The notes under the pieces are model-generated. The model was given only the letters and a program-made list of their open reading frames with translations. It searched no databases and was not told the DNA's origin. A stretch of 54,453 nucleotides of DNA from Pseudoxanthomonas sp. Root630 (GTDB lineage: Bacteria > Pseudomonadota > Gammaproteobacteria > Xanthomonadales > Xanthomonadaceae). Where the stretch lies: NCBI RefSeq assembly GCF_001427585.1, contig NZ_LMGY01000007.1, positions 33,589 to 88,041 of the forward strand, in the 5' to 3' direction. Shown here piece by piece: positions 38,173 to 48,098 of this stretch (the first letter of the stretch is position 1; the number at the start of each line of letters is the position of its first letter). The position numbers and the translations under genes are program-made.

Positions 38173-39735
38173 ATGACGACCCACCTCGACCACGTGCGCG
38201 TGCGCTACGACCACGTTCCCTATGCGTCGTACGCCTATCCGCAGTGCGCTCCGGAACACCTCGCCGCCGTGGCCACGCTGTTCGGCCACGCCGCGCCGGA
38301 CCCGCGCACCGCGCGCGTGCTGGAACTGGGCGGCGCGTCGGGCGGCAACATCATTCCGTTCGCGGTCCGCAATCCCGATGGCGATGCGGTCTGCGTGGAC
38401 CTGTCCGAGGTCCAGGTGGACGCCGGCCGCGCGCAGGTGGTCCGGATGGGCTTGCCGAACATGCGGATGATGGCCGGCGACCTGGCGACCCTGGATGTCG
38501 CGTCGCTGGGCCGTTTCGACTACATCGTCTGCCATGGCCTCTACAGCTGGGTGCCGGCCGCGATCCAGGACGCGATGTTGCGCCTGTGCAGCGCGTGCCT
38601 GTCCGAGGACGGCGTGGTGTTCGTCAGCTACAACACCTATCCGGGCTGGAAGGCCAAGGAGATGCTGCGCGACGCGATGCTGCTGCACAGCGAGGGCCGC
38701 GACAGCACGCAGGAGCAGGTGGCGTATGCGCGCGCGATGGTGGGTTTCCTGCAGCAGGTGGCGCCGCGCGACGGGCTGATGGCGCACGTGCTGCAGGAGA
38801 ACCTCAAGTACCTGCGCGATCCGAACGATCACTACATCGCGCACGAATACCTCGAGCCCGACAACCTGCCGTGCTACTTCCGGCAGTTCCTCGAGCGCGC
38901 GCGCGGCCACGGGCTGGACTACCTGGCCGAAGCGCAGCCGTCGATGATGGTGCCGGCCAACTACGGCCCGCAGATCGCCGAACCGCTGCAGCGCGCCTTC
39001 GGCCACGACCAGGTGCGGATGGAGCAGTACCTGGATTTCGCCATCAACCGCGCGTTCCGGCAGACGCTGCTGGTCCACGCGGCGCGCGGCACGCGCGACT
39101 TCGCCCTGGACCGTGCGCGATTGAAGGCGCTGCATTTCGCTGCCCGCATGCCGTGCCGCGACGGTGCGACGCGACAGGACGGATCGGTCCAGCATTTCGG
39201 CCTGCAGGACAGCACCAGCATCGGCACGGGGCTGAGCGCGGCGAAGTGCGCGTTCGATCTGCTCACCGCCCGTTGGCCGGCGACGGTCTCGCGCGACGAA
39301 CTCGTCGCCCATGCGTTCGACGCCCAGCGCGGCCCCGACCGGCTGCCGCGGGAGCGGGTCGAGGCCGCGACCGACGAACTGCTGCAGGTGCTGGTGGTCA
39401 AGGGCGTGGCCCGGATCCGCCGCGAGGCCATTCCCGGGCACGCATCGCTGGAGCGGCCGCACGTGGATGCGGGCGTGCGGGCGATGGTCGCTGCGCAGGC
39501 GCCAGGCAGTCCCCATGCCGCGGATCTCTGGCACGAGGGCCTGGAGCTGTCGCCGGTGGCGCGTGCGCTGTTGCCGCTGATGGACGGCTCCCGCGACCGT
39601 GCCGCGCTGGTGGCTGCCTGGGCGGGCGATCCTGGCCGCACAGGTGGGCAGGCCGCCGGCAGCGCCGAACAGGACGTCGATACCCTGCTGCGCTGGCTCG
39701 CCGGCGTGGCGGTGGCCGCGGTGCCGGGCGGCTGA
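38173..39735 (+). CDS. SAM methyltransferase with methyltransferase regulatory domain (PKMT-like)
   Basis: The 520-residue protein has an N-terminal class I methyltransferase (VLELGGASGGN, about 50; VCVDLS; DYIVCHGLYSWV). A middle methyltransferase regulatory domain follows (about 210-320; HEYLEPDNLPCYFRQFLERA), then a C-terminal winged or helical part. The same architecture occurs in protein-lysine methyltransferases of Rickettsia outer-membrane proteins. The substrate here is unknown. The frame extends upstream to 37744, but the ATG at 38173 gives the conserved N-terminus. It is divergent from the ECF sigma gene. Confidence 0.85.
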   Translation: MTTHLDHVRVRYDHVPYASYAYPQCAPEHLAAVATLFGHAAPDPRTARVLELGGASGGNIIPFAVRNPDGDAVCVDLSEVQVDAGRAQVVRMGLPNMRMMAGDLATLDVASLGRFDYIVCHGLYSWVPAAIQDAMLRLCSACLSEDGVVFVSYNTYPGWKAKEMLRDAMLLHSEGRDSTQEQVAYARAMVGFLQQVAPRDGLMAHVLQENLKYLRDPNDHYIAHEYLEPDNLPCYFRQFLERARGHGLDYLAEAQPSMMVPANYGPQIAEPLQRAFGHDQVRMEQYLDFAINRAFRQTLLVHAARGTRDFALDRARLKALHFAARMPCRDGATRQDGSVQHFGLQDSTSIGTGLSAAKCAFDLLTARWPATVSRDELVAHAFDAQRGPDRLPRERVEAATDELLQVLVVKGVARIRREAIPGHASLERPHVDAGVRAMVAAQAPGSPHAADLWHEGLELSPVARALLPLMDGSRDRAALVAAWAGDPGRTGGQAAGSAEQDVDTLLRWLAGVAVAAVPGG

Positions 39736-39832
39736 TTTCACGCCCGGTTACGCTGCAGCGCGACACGAAGGCCCCCCAGGGCGCACAATACGCGGCTCGG
39801 CGTGCGGCTCCGCGACGCCCCGGAGTCCCCGC

Positions 39833-41767
39833 ATGTCTACCGAATCCCCTTCGCCCGCCCCCCTGTTGTTCGCCGATCTCGGCCTGTCCGCGCCGGTCAT
39901 GGCGGCCGTCACCGAGGTGGGCTACGAAACCCCGTCGCCGATCCAGGCCGCCACCATCCCCGCCATGCTGGGTGGGCGCGACGTGCTGGGCACGGCGCAG
40001 ACCGGCACCGGCAAGACCGCGGCGTTCGCGCTGCCGGTACTGGCGAACATCAACCTGAATGCCGATCGCCCGCAGGCGCTGGTGCTGGCGCCCACGCGCG
40101 AACTGGCCATCCAGGTGGCCGAGGCGTTCCAGAAGTACGCGGCGAAGATCCCGGGCTTCCACGTGCTGCCGATCTACGGTGGCCAGAGCTATTACCCGCA
40201 GCTGCAGGCGCTGAAGCGCGGCGTGCATGTCGTCGTCGGCACGCCCGGCCGCGTGATCGACCACCTCGAGCGCGGCTCGCTGGATCTCTCCGGCCTGACC
40301 ACGCTGGTGCTGGACGAAGCCGATGAAATGCTGCGCATGGGCTTCATCGACGATGTCGAGACCGTGCTGAAGAAGACGCCGGAAACGCGCCAGGTGGCGC
40401 TGTTCTCCGCGACCATGCCGCCGGCCATCCGCCGCATCGCCCAGACCTATCTGAAAGAACCGGTCGAGGTGAACATCGCGGCCAAGACCACGACCTCGGC
40501 CAATATCCGCCAGCGCTACTGGTGGGTGAGCGGCATGCACAAGCTGGATGCGCTGACCCGCATCCTGGAAGTGGAGCCGTTCGACGGCATGATCGTCTTC
40601 GCCCGCACCAAGGCGGCGACCGAGGAACTGGCCGACAAGCTGCAGGCGCGTGGCCTCGCCGCCGCCGCGATCAACGGCGACATGCAGCAGGCGGCGCGCG
40701 AGAAGACCATCCAGCAGCTCAAGGACGGCAAGCTGGACATCCTCGTCGCCACCGACGTGGCCGCACGCGGCCTGGACGTGGAGCGCATCAGCCACGTGCT
40801 GAACTACGACATCCCGTACGACACCGAGAGCTACGTGCACCGCATCGGCCGTACCGGCCGTGCGGGCCGCAGCGGCGACGCGATCCTGTTCGTCACCCCG
40901 CGCGAGAAGGGCATGCTGCGTTCGATCGAGCGCGCCACGCGCCAGCCGATCGAGGAAATGCAGCTTCCCAGCGTGGAAGCGGTGAACGACCGCCGCGTGG
41001 AGAAGTTCCTGGCCCGCATCACCGACACGTTGGCGTCGGGCAAGGCCGGCGAGTTCCGCGCGCTGATCGAGCGCTACGAGCGCGAACAGAACGTGCCGGC
41101 CGTGGATATCGCCGCGGCGCTGGCGCAGCTGGTGCAGGGCGATACGCCGCTGTTGCTGTCGCAGGAGCGCGCGCCGCGCGAACAGCGCCCGGTGCGCAGC
41201 GAGACCTACGGCAACGCCCCGCGCCGCGAGCGCGATGACCGTCCGCGCCGCCATGACGACGGCCAAGGCGAGCGCCCGGCGCGCAGCTTCGACAAGCCGG
41301 AGCGTTCGAAGATCGAGCGTCCGGACGTCGACCGTCCGCGCGCCGACAAGCCGCCGCGGAGCGCGCCGGACGTGGGCATGGAGACCTACCGGATCGAAGT
41401 GGGCCATGCCCATGGCGTGAAGCCGGCCAACATCGTCGGCGCCATCGCCAACGAAGCCGGGCTGGAAAGCCGCTACATCGGCCGGATCGACATCCAGCAC
41501 GACCACACCACGCTCGACCTGCCCGAAGGCATGCCGCGCGAGGTGCTGATGCACCTGAAGAAGGTCTGGGTGTCGGGCCAGCAGCTCCGCATCCACAAGC
41601 CCGGCGAAGGGGGGGGTGCCGGTGCGGGTACCGCGCCGCCGCGCAAGTTCGGCGGCGCCGGCGCGGGTGCGGGTGCAGGCAAGGGCAAGCCGCGCGGCGA
41701 CAAGCCGTTCGGCGCGGGCAAGCCCGCCGGCAAGCCGCACCGCAAGGGACCGCCGCGGCAAGCGTGA
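39833..41767 (+). CDS. deaD: DEAD-box ATP-dependent RNA helicase
   Basis: The 644-residue protein has all helicase motifs: AQTGTGKT (Walker A), PTRELA, GTPGR, DEAD, SAT, then ARGLD and HRIGRTGRAGR. A DbpA-type RNA-binding domain follows (about 515-585; YRIEVGHAHGVKPANIVGAI). The tail is Gly/Ala/Lys-rich and probably disordered. This is the CsdA/DeaD form that acts in ribosome assembly and RNA decay, particularly in the cold. GGAG precedes the ATG at 39833. Confidence 0.95.
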   Translation: MSTESPSPAPLLFADLGLSAPVMAAVTEVGYETPSPIQAATIPAMLGGRDVLGTAQTGTGKTAAFALPVLANINLNADRPQALVLAPTRELAIQVAEAFQKYAAKIPGFHVLPIYGGQSYYPQLQALKRGVHVVVGTPGRVIDHLERGSLDLSGLTTLVLDEADEMLRMGFIDDVETVLKKTPETRQVALFSATMPPAIRRIAQTYLKEPVEVNIAAKTTTSANIRQRYWWVSGMHKLDALTRILEVEPFDGMIVFARTKAATEELADKLQARGLAAAAINGDMQQAAREKTIQQLKDGKLDILVATDVAARGLDVERISHVLNYDIPYDTESYVHRIGRTGRAGRSGDAILFVTPREKGMLRSIERATRQPIEEMQLPSVEAVNDRRVEKFLARITDTLASGKAGEFRALIERYEREQNVPAVDIAAALAQLVQGDTPLLLSQERAPREQRPVRSETYGNAPRRERDDRPRRHDDGQGERPARSFDKPERSKIERPDVDRPRADKPPRSAPDVGMETYRIEVGHAHGVKPANIVGAIANEAGLESRYIGRIDIQHDHTTLDLPEGMPREVLMHLKKVWVSGQQLRIHKPGEGGGAGAGTAPPRKFGGAGAGAGAGKGKPRGDKPFGAGKPAGKPHRKGPPRQA

Positions 41768-41871
41768 CGGCCGGCCGGCGCGGGGGCGTCGGCAGGTGGC
41801 ATGGAAGTTGCATTTCGTAGACGCAAGCCAGCGCACCGGATGTCGGGAAGCGGCGACGTACCGGAGTGTTC

Positions 41872-43524
41872 GTGAGGGGATCGGGGAGGCAGCGAGGCGT
41901 GATCGCAGGGTGGCTGATGCTGCTCTGTGCACTGCCGTGCCTGGCCCTGGCCACGCCGCAGGTCGGCCGTGACTACCTGGTCACCGGCGCGCCCACGTCG
42001 GAACAGGCCCCGCAGCGTCACTGCACGCCCGCCATGCAGGCCGAACTGAGCGAGCGCGTGGAAATCCCCGCGCCGCCCGAGGGCTGGTCCGGCGCGCCGC
42101 AGGCGGTCAACGTCTTCAACATCTTCGCCGGTGAAGTCCGGGTGCACCACGGCGACCGCGAGATCTGCGGCCGCATGCACGATGCGCGCACCCGCGATTC
42201 CCGATTCCGCGCCGGCGTCGGCATGGTGGTGGTGCCGCCCGCGGGCAACCACGAGCCGATCCAGGTCGCCTGGGCCGCGCCGCTGAAGCCGGGCTGGATC
42301 CCCACCGTGCGGATCGGGGCGCCGAGCCCGGTGCAGCAGTTCGACACCGCGCGCCTGCTGGTGCGCACCTCGTGCCTGGCGATCGCCATCGCGCTGGCCT
42401 TCATGGCGTTGATGGGCTTCCTGAGCACGCGCGACCGGGTATTCCTCGGCTACACGCTGCTGTGCACGCTGACCGTGCTGGGGCAGGCCGTGCTCAGCGG
42501 CCTGAGCGGGTATCCCGAGCCGTGGCTCCCGATCGGCGACCAGGAGTCGCGCTGGCTGATCGTGTTCTCGTGCCTGGCCCTCCCAGTGCTGCTCTACGTG
42601 ATGTGGCTGCTGGTCGGTGCCGCGCGCACCTGGCCCGCGACCGGGCGCTGGCTGCCATGGCTGACCGCCGCCATCTGCGCGACCGCGCTGGCTGCGCTGT
42701 GGCTGCCGCTGGCCGCGCTGTCGCGATTGGCGGTCGGCATGGACGCCGGGTTCGCGCTGGGCTGCACGGCGATCCTGATGCTGGGCCTGGCCAGCCTGCG
42801 CCACCGCCGTGCCGATGCGCTGGCCGCGATCGCCGCGGTGCTGCCGTTCCTGGCGATGACGGTCATGGACCTCGCCGACAGTCGGCTCCTGATCGAGTAC
42901 CGGGTGGAAGCGGTCCAGCTGTCGATCACCTGGTTCCTGACGGTCAGCGCCTATGTGCTGAACCTGCGGCTGGGCCATCTGCGCCGCCAGCGCGACGAGA
43001 TGCGCGCGCTGGCCGACACCGACGGACTCACCGGCCTGCCGAACCGGCGCGCCGGCCTCAAGCGGTTGGAACAGCACATGGCCGATGCCCGCGGCGGCGC
43101 GGATGCGCTGTCGGTGGGCTTCCTGGACATCGACCTGTTCAAGCGCATCAACGATGTGCACGGGCACGCGGTCGGCGATCGGGTGCTGGTGGCCGTCGCC
43201 GGCACGCTGACCGCCGAGGTCAGGGATCCGGTGGACGTGATCCGGATGGGGGGCGAGGAATTCCTGGTGTTGCTGCCGGGCGTCGGGGGCGACGCGGCCC
43301 GCGAACGCCTGGAGCGGATGCGCGTGCAGGTGAGCGCAGCGGGCGAAGGGCTCGCGATCCCCGGCCTGGCGGTCACCGCGAGCATCGGCCTTGCCAGCTT
43401 CGCCGCCACCGACACCGACGCCGCATCGTTGCTGCGTCGCGCGGACGCCGCGATGTACCGGGCCAAGCGCGCCGGGCGCGACCAGGTGGTCGAAGCCGAG
43501 GCCGCGCTGGACGGCAACAACTGA
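41872..43524 (+). CDS. 7TM-type diguanylate cyclase
   Basis: The 550-residue protein has a signal or first helix, an extracytoplasmic sensory region (about 30-165), about seven membrane helices (about 165-375) and a GGDEF domain with GGEEF at 460-464. The layout resembles 7TMR-DISM sensors. It should make c-di-GMP. An RxxD-type inhibitory site is not obvious before GGEEF. GTG at 41872 has GGAG five bases upstream; GTG at 41866 is the alternative. It is followed 138 bp later by another c-di-GMP gene. Confidence 0.88.
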   Translation: MRGSGRQRGVIAGWLMLLCALPCLALATPQVGRDYLVTGAPTSEQAPQRHCTPAMQAELSERVEIPAPPEGWSGAPQAVNVFNIFAGEVRVHHGDREICGRMHDARTRDSRFRAGVGMVVVPPAGNHEPIQVAWAAPLKPGWIPTVRIGAPSPVQQFDTARLLVRTSCLAIAIALAFMALMGFLSTRDRVFLGYTLLCTLTVLGQAVLSGLSGYPEPWLPIGDQESRWLIVFSCLALPVLLYVMWLLVGAARTWPATGRWLPWLTAAICATALAALWLPLAALSRLAVGMDAGFALGCTAILMLGLASLRHRRADALAAIAAVLPFLAMTVMDLADSRLLIEYRVEAVQLSITWFLTVSAYVLNLRLGHLRRQRDEMRALADTDGLTGLPNRRAGLKRLEQHMADARGGADALSVGFLDIDLFKRINDVHGHAVGDRVLVAVAGTLTAEVRDPVDVIRMGGEEFLVLLPGVGGDAARERLERMRVQVSAAGEGLAIPGLAVTASIGLASFAATDTDAASLLRRADAAMYRAKRAGRDQVVEAEAALDGNN

Positions 43525-43662
43525 CGCAGCACGACCACTGGTCGGCTCCTTGCGTCGACAAGGTCCCGGCACCCTCAAGCGGGCGCCGGCGGGGCCGATG
43601 AACGAACGCGGGGGTCTGCGTGTCCGGCCCCCGTACAGGGCCAGCACCGACGGGAGCGGTAC

Positions 43663-46077
43663 GTGGACAACAGGGAAGCATCACCCGCCGGCATGCCCGC
43701 CGGTCGCGACAACGACAGGGGTCTGCAGCGCCTGCCCGCCCGGGTGATGGCGCTGATCCTGTTGTCCGCGCTGGGGGCGTTGCTGACCGCCGCGATCCTG
43801 GAAACGCAGGCCGGCGCGACGGCGTACATCATCGGCGAGAGCCACTGGTCCAAGGCGCAGCAGCGCGCCGTGCACAGCCTCTATCGCTATGCCAGCCACG
43901 GCCGGCCCGATGACCTGGCGGATGCACGTGCGGCGCTGCAGGTGCCGCTGGGCGACCGCGCGGCGCGGCTGGCGCTGGAGCAGGACCCGGCGGACATGGC
44001 CGCGGCGCGGGCCGGCTTCCTGCAGGGCGGCAACGCCCCCGGCAACCTCGACCGTCTGATCCGGATGTACCGCGTGCTCAGCGGCGCGCCGTACTTCCGC
44101 GATTCGGTCCGCCTGTGGCGCGAGGCCGAGGGGGAGATCCTGCAGCTGGTGCGCCTGGCCGACGAACTGGAGGCGCGGCAGGCGTCCCGCCGTCTGGACG
44201 CGGCCGAGGTGCTGGCGTACCAGCGCGAACTGACGGCGCTCGATGCGCGCCTGCGCCCGCGCGAGATCGCTTTCTCGCGTTCGCTGGCGGAAGGTGCCGA
44301 CTTCATGCGGCATGGCTTGCTGGCGTTGAGCGCATTGGTCTTCCTGGTGTTGTGCGCCTACGCCCTGCACCTGGTGCGCAGCACGCTGCGGCGCGTGCGC
44401 GAAACCGAAAGCGAATTCCGCATGGCGTTCCACCAATCCGCGGTGGGCATGCTCAAGCTGGACCACGAAGGTCGTTTCACCCAGGCCAACGAGGCGCTCG
44501 CGCAGATCCTGGGCTTGCCGTTGCCCGACCTGCGCACGCTGCGGCTGGAGGATGTGCTGCACACCGACGACCTGAAGCGGGACGCGGCGGGCGCCATCGA
44601 CTGGGCGCGCATGCTCGAACCGGGCGAGCGCCGGCTGGTGCGCCGGGACGGCGACGTGCGCTGGGTCCGATGGACCGCATCGCGGGTGGCGGCGCATGCG
44701 CACCGCGATGGCCGCATGTTCGTGCTGGTGGAAGACGTTTCCGATGCGCACGAACTCGCCTGCGAGATCGCGCACCAGGCCAGTCACGACGAACTCACCG
44801 GCTTGATCAACCGCCGCGAGATCGCCCGGCGCCTCGGCTGCGCGTTGGGGCAGGCGCGCGGGTGCGCGGGCAGGCACACGCTGTGCTACATCGACCTGGA
44901 CCAGTTCAAGCTGGTCAACGACACCTGCGGCCACGAGGCCGGCGACCGCTTCCTCTGCCATTTCGCCAGCCGGGTGGCCGCGCAGCTGCGCCGCGACGAC
45001 TGGCTGGGCCGGCTGGGCGGCGACGAATTTGCGATCCTGCTGCACGACACCACGCTGGAAGAAGCCGAAGCGGCGATGGCGCGCATCCACGCCGCACTGG
45101 CGGAGGCCTCGTTCCAGTGGAACGGGCGCGGGTTCGGCCTCAACTGCAGCATCGGCGTGGCCGAGATCAACGATGCGGCGGTGGACGTGGACTGGCTGCT
45201 GCGCGCGGCCGACGCGGCGTGCTACATGGCGAAGGAAGAGGGCCGCAACCGCATCCGCTGCTACCGCGATTCGGACCCCAGCCTGTCGCGTCGCCGGCAC
45301 GAGCTGGAATGGGTCGCGCACACGCAACTGGCCATCGCCGAAGATCGCCTGCTGTTGTACGCGCAGCAGATCGTCGCGCTCGATGGCAGCGATCGTCTGC
45401 AGTACGAAGTGCTGGTGCGGCTGCGCGACCGCGAAGGGCACGTGCACGCGCCCGGCGTGTTCCTGCCGGCGATGGAGCGCTACGGGCAGGGCATGGCGGT
45501 GGACCGCGCCGTCATCGATGCGCTGTGCCGCCATTTCGCGCGCCACCCCAGGGAGCTGGCGCGCGTGGACCTGTGCCACGTGAACGTCTCCGCGCAGTCG
45601 ATCGCCGATCCGGCCTTCCTCGATCACGTGAACCTGCTGCTCGACCAGCACCCCGGTGTGGCGCAGCGGCTGTGCTTCGAGATCACCGAAACCGCCGTGA
45701 TCGCCAACCTGGACGACGCCTGCCGCTTCATCGACGGCATGCGCGCGCGCGGCTGCTGCATCGCGCTGGACGATTTCGGCAGCGGGCTGTCGTCGTTCGG
45801 CTACCTCAAGCGGCTGGCGGTGGACATCCTCAAGATCGACGGTGCCTTCATCCGCGACCTGGCCAAGGGCGAATCCGACCTGGCCCTGGTGCGCTCGATG
45901 AGCCAGATGGGGCAGGCGCTGGGCAAGGTGACCATCGCCGAATGGGTCGAGTCGGAGGCGGTGATGACCCAGCTGCGCGAAGTGGGCATCGGCTTCGTGC
46001 AGGGCTACGCCGTGCACGTGCCGTGCCCGCTGGCGGACCTCGCCACGGTCGATGAGGCGGTGCCGGAGCCCGCCTGA
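43663..46077 (+). CDS. Membrane PAS-GGDEF-EAL bifunctional c-di-GMP enzyme
   Basis: The 804-residue protein has two membrane helices (about 28-47 and 215-236) flanking a periplasmic helical sensor. A PAS domain (about 245-365), GGDEF (GGDEF exact at 452-456) and EAL follow (E582 of EVLVR, HVNVSAQS, FEITET, LDDFGSGLSS, LKIDGA, AEWVE, VQGYA). Both catalytic sites appear intact, so it could make and break c-di-GMP depending on signal. It starts at GTG with GGGAG eight bases upstream. Confidence 0.9.
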   Translation: MDNREASPAGMPAGRDNDRGLQRLPARVMALILLSALGALLTAAILETQAGATAYIIGESHWSKAQQRAVHSLYRYASHGRPDDLADARAALQVPLGDRAARLALEQDPADMAAARAGFLQGGNAPGNLDRLIRMYRVLSGAPYFRDSVRLWREAEGEILQLVRLADELEARQASRRLDAAEVLAYQRELTALDARLRPREIAFSRSLAEGADFMRHGLLALSALVFLVLCAYALHLVRSTLRRVRETESEFRMAFHQSAVGMLKLDHEGRFTQANEALAQILGLPLPDLRTLRLEDVLHTDDLKRDAAGAIDWARMLEPGERRLVRRDGDVRWVRWTASRVAAHAHRDGRMFVLVEDVSDAHELACEIAHQASHDELTGLINRREIARRLGCALGQARGCAGRHTLCYIDLDQFKLVNDTCGHEAGDRFLCHFASRVAAQLRRDDWLGRLGGDEFAILLHDTTLEEAEAAMARIHAALAEASFQWNGRGFGLNCSIGVAEINDAAVDVDWLLRAADAACYMAKEEGRNRIRCYRDSDPSLSRRRHELEWVAHTQLAIAEDRLLLYAQQIVALDGSDRLQYEVLVRLRDREGHVHAPGVFLPAMERYGQGMAVDRAVIDALCRHFARHPRELARVDLCHVNVSAQSIADPAFLDHVNLLLDQHPGVAQRLCFEITETAVIANLDDACRFIDGMRARGCCIALDDFGSGLSSFGYLKRLAVDILKIDGAFIRDLAKGESDLALVRSMSQMGQALGKVTIAEWVESEAVMTQLREVGIGFVQGYAVHVPCPLADLATVDEAVPEPA

Positions 46078-46123
46078 GCGCGCAGCGGGCGACGCGGGCC
46101 GGCCGATCCCGGATAATGGCGGC

Positions 46124-46843
46124 ATGACCGTCCGCCTCAACAAGTACATCGCCGACACCGGCTTCTGTTCCCGCCGCGAGGCCGACCGCCTGCTCGCCGA
46201 GCGGCGCGTCACCGTCAACGGCATCGCCGCCGGCACCGGCGCGGTGGTGGGCGAGGGCGACGAGGTCCTCGTCGACGGCCAGCCGCTCAAGCTGCGCGCG
46301 GCGAAGGCCGGCAAGCGCCGGCATGTCTACATCGTGCTGAACAAGCCGGTCGGCATCACCTGCACCACGGAATCCTCGGTGAAGGACAACATCGTGGACT
46401 TCATCGGCCACGAGCAGCGCATCTTCCCGATCGGCCGGCTCGACAAGGATTCGGAAGGGCTGATCCTGCTGACCAGCAACGGCGACATCGTCAACCAGAT
46501 CCTGCGCGCGGAGAATCGCCACGAGAAGGAATACCTGGTGGCGGTGAACAAGCCGGTGACCGACGAATTCCTGCGTGGCATGGCGCGCGGCGTGCGCGTG
46601 CACCGCGAGATGACGCTGCCGTGCCGGACCAGCCGGATCGCCAAGTTCGGTTTCCGCATCACCCTGACCCAGGGCCTGAACCGGCAGATCCGCCTGATGG
46701 CAGCCGCGTTCGATTACCGCGTCACCCAACTGCGGCGCGTGCGCATCGACAACGTCAAGCTGGGCGACCTGAAGCCGGGCCGCTGGCGCAACCTCACCGA
46801 CCAGGAGCTGCGCGGCCTGCTGCCGCAGCAGGATGTCTGGTAA
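46124..46843 (+). CDS. rluF: 23S rRNA pseudouridine synthase (RluF/RsuA type)
   Basis: The 239-residue protein has an N-terminal S4 domain (RLNKYIADTGFCSRREAD) and a pseudouridine synthase domain with the catalytic aspartate in GRLDKDSEGLILLT. RluF modifies U2604 of 23S rRNA, and sometimes a tRNA. QGLNRQIRLM is also typical. It starts 46 bp after the preceding gene, with no strong ribosome site visible. Confidence 0.92.
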   Translation: MTVRLNKYIADTGFCSRREADRLLAERRVTVNGIAAGTGAVVGEGDEVLVDGQPLKLRAAKAGKRRHVYIVLNKPVGITCTTESSVKDNIVDFIGHEQRIFPIGRLDKDSEGLILLTSNGDIVNQILRAENRHEKEYLVAVNKPVTDEFLRGMARGVRVHREMTLPCRTSRIAKFGFRITLTQGLNRQIRLMAAAFDYRVTQLRRVRIDNVKLGDLKPGRWRNLTDQELRGLLPQQDVW

Positions 46844-46933
46844 CGGTAGCGTGATCGCGGTCGCGTTGGTGCGGCTTACCTTCCCCGGGAACGCAGGCAT
46901 ACTGCGCGCGTCTCCAACACCCCGATTGCCGGC

Positions 46934-48007
46934 ATGAGCAAGCCGCCCAAGCCCGACAACGAAGAACAGCGCCTCGCCGCCCTGCGCAGCTTCGACATCC
47001 TCGACAGCGAGCCCGAACGGGCCTTCGACGACCTGGTCCGCATCGCCGCCGGCATCTGCGGCGTGCCGATGGCGGCGGTGACGCTGATCGACCGCGACCG
47101 CCAGTGGTTCAAGGCGCAGGTGGGCATGGCCAGTCCGGACCCGTCGCTGGACACCTCGTTCTGCGCGCATACCGTGCTGGATCCCGGTGCCGCGACCGTG
47201 GTGTCCGACGCCACCCGCGACCATCGCTTCGCCGACAACCCGCTGGTGACCGCGGCGAACGGCATCCGCTTCTACGCCGGTGCGCCGCTGGTGACGCAGG
47301 AAGGCCTGGCGCTGGGCGCGCTGTGCGTGGTGGACGACCAACCGCACGAGCTCGCCCCCTTCCAGTTGCAGGCGCTGGATGCGCTGTCGCGGCAGATCGT
47401 CCAGTTGCTGGAACTGCGCCGCGTGAGCAAGCAACTGAGGCACCAGTTGCACGAGCGCGCCTGGTACGAGCAGCAGATGCAGCTGTACCAGGATCAGCTG
47501 GAACAGCAGAACGCCGATCTGTCCGAGCAGACGAAGACCGATCCGTTGACCGGATTGCCCAATCGCCGTGCATTCACGGCCGCGCTGGACGGCGCCATGC
47601 AGAAGGCCGCGCAGAGCGGCGACCCGCTCGCGGTCGCCGTGCTGGACGTGGACCACTTCAAGACGGTCAACGACATCCACGGGCACGACGAGGGCGACCG
47701 CGTGCTGGTGGCCCTGGCCGACATGCTGAAGGCGCAGGCGGCCGGTCGCGGCCTGGCCGCGCGCCACGGCGGCGAGGAGTTCGTCATCCTGATGCCCGGC
47801 GCCACGCTGGAAGAAGCCCGCCTGCAGTGCGAATTCATGCGCCAGAGCGTGGGCCTGCTGCCGATGGGCCTGCCGATCTCCGTCAGCATCGGCCTGGCGG
47901 CACGCCTGCGCGAGGACACGGCGGAGACCATGTTCCGCCGCGCCGACCAGGCGCTGTACGAGGCCAAGCGCAACGGCCGCGACCGCGTGGTGGTGGCCGC
48001 CGCCTGA
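46934..48007 (+). CDS. GAF-GGDEF diguanylate cyclase
   Basis: The 357-residue soluble protein has an N-terminal GAF domain (about 20-155; VTLIDRDRQWFKAQVGM, FCAHTVL, FYAGAPLVT). A coiled linker (about 160-195, Gln/Glu-rich) leads to a GGDEF domain with GGEEF at 279-283. It should synthesise c-di-GMP in response to a small ligand or redox signal sensed by GAF. It is the fifth c-di-GMP enzyme in the window. Confidence 0.92.
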   Translation: MSKPPKPDNEEQRLAALRSFDILDSEPERAFDDLVRIAAGICGVPMAAVTLIDRDRQWFKAQVGMASPDPSLDTSFCAHTVLDPGAATVVSDATRDHRFADNPLVTAANGIRFYAGAPLVTQEGLALGALCVVDDQPHELAPFQLQALDALSRQIVQLLELRRVSKQLRHQLHERAWYEQQMQLYQDQLEQQNADLSEQTKTDPLTGLPNRRAFTAALDGAMQKAAQSGDPLAVAVLDVDHFKTVNDIHGHDEGDRVLVALADMLKAQAAGRGLAARHGGEEFVILMPGATLEEARLQCEFMRQSVGLLPMGLPISVSIGLAARLREDTAETMFRRADQALYEAKRNGRDRVVVAAA

Positions 48008-48008
48008 G

Positions 48009-48022
48009 TTGATCGGGATCAA
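48009..48022 (+). promoter_or_regulatory. FNR/ANR-type binding site
   Basis: TTGAT-CGGG-ATCAA is a perfect match to the FNR/ANR consensus TTGAT-N4-ATCAA. It is centred 83 bp before the USP ATG and lies just after the GGDEF stop. A class II layout would place a -10 box near CATCGT (48045-48050). Confidence 0.75.
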
Positions 48023-48098
48023 TGCGGGCTGCGGCGGACTGACGCATCGTGTCTCCGTCGGCGGCGCACCGTGCAGCCGCCCCGGACGGAGCACGACG

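Noticed and set aside
39398..41932. 844-residue minus-strand frame opposite deaD
   Set aside because: Shadow of the helicase gene, with low-complexity composition.
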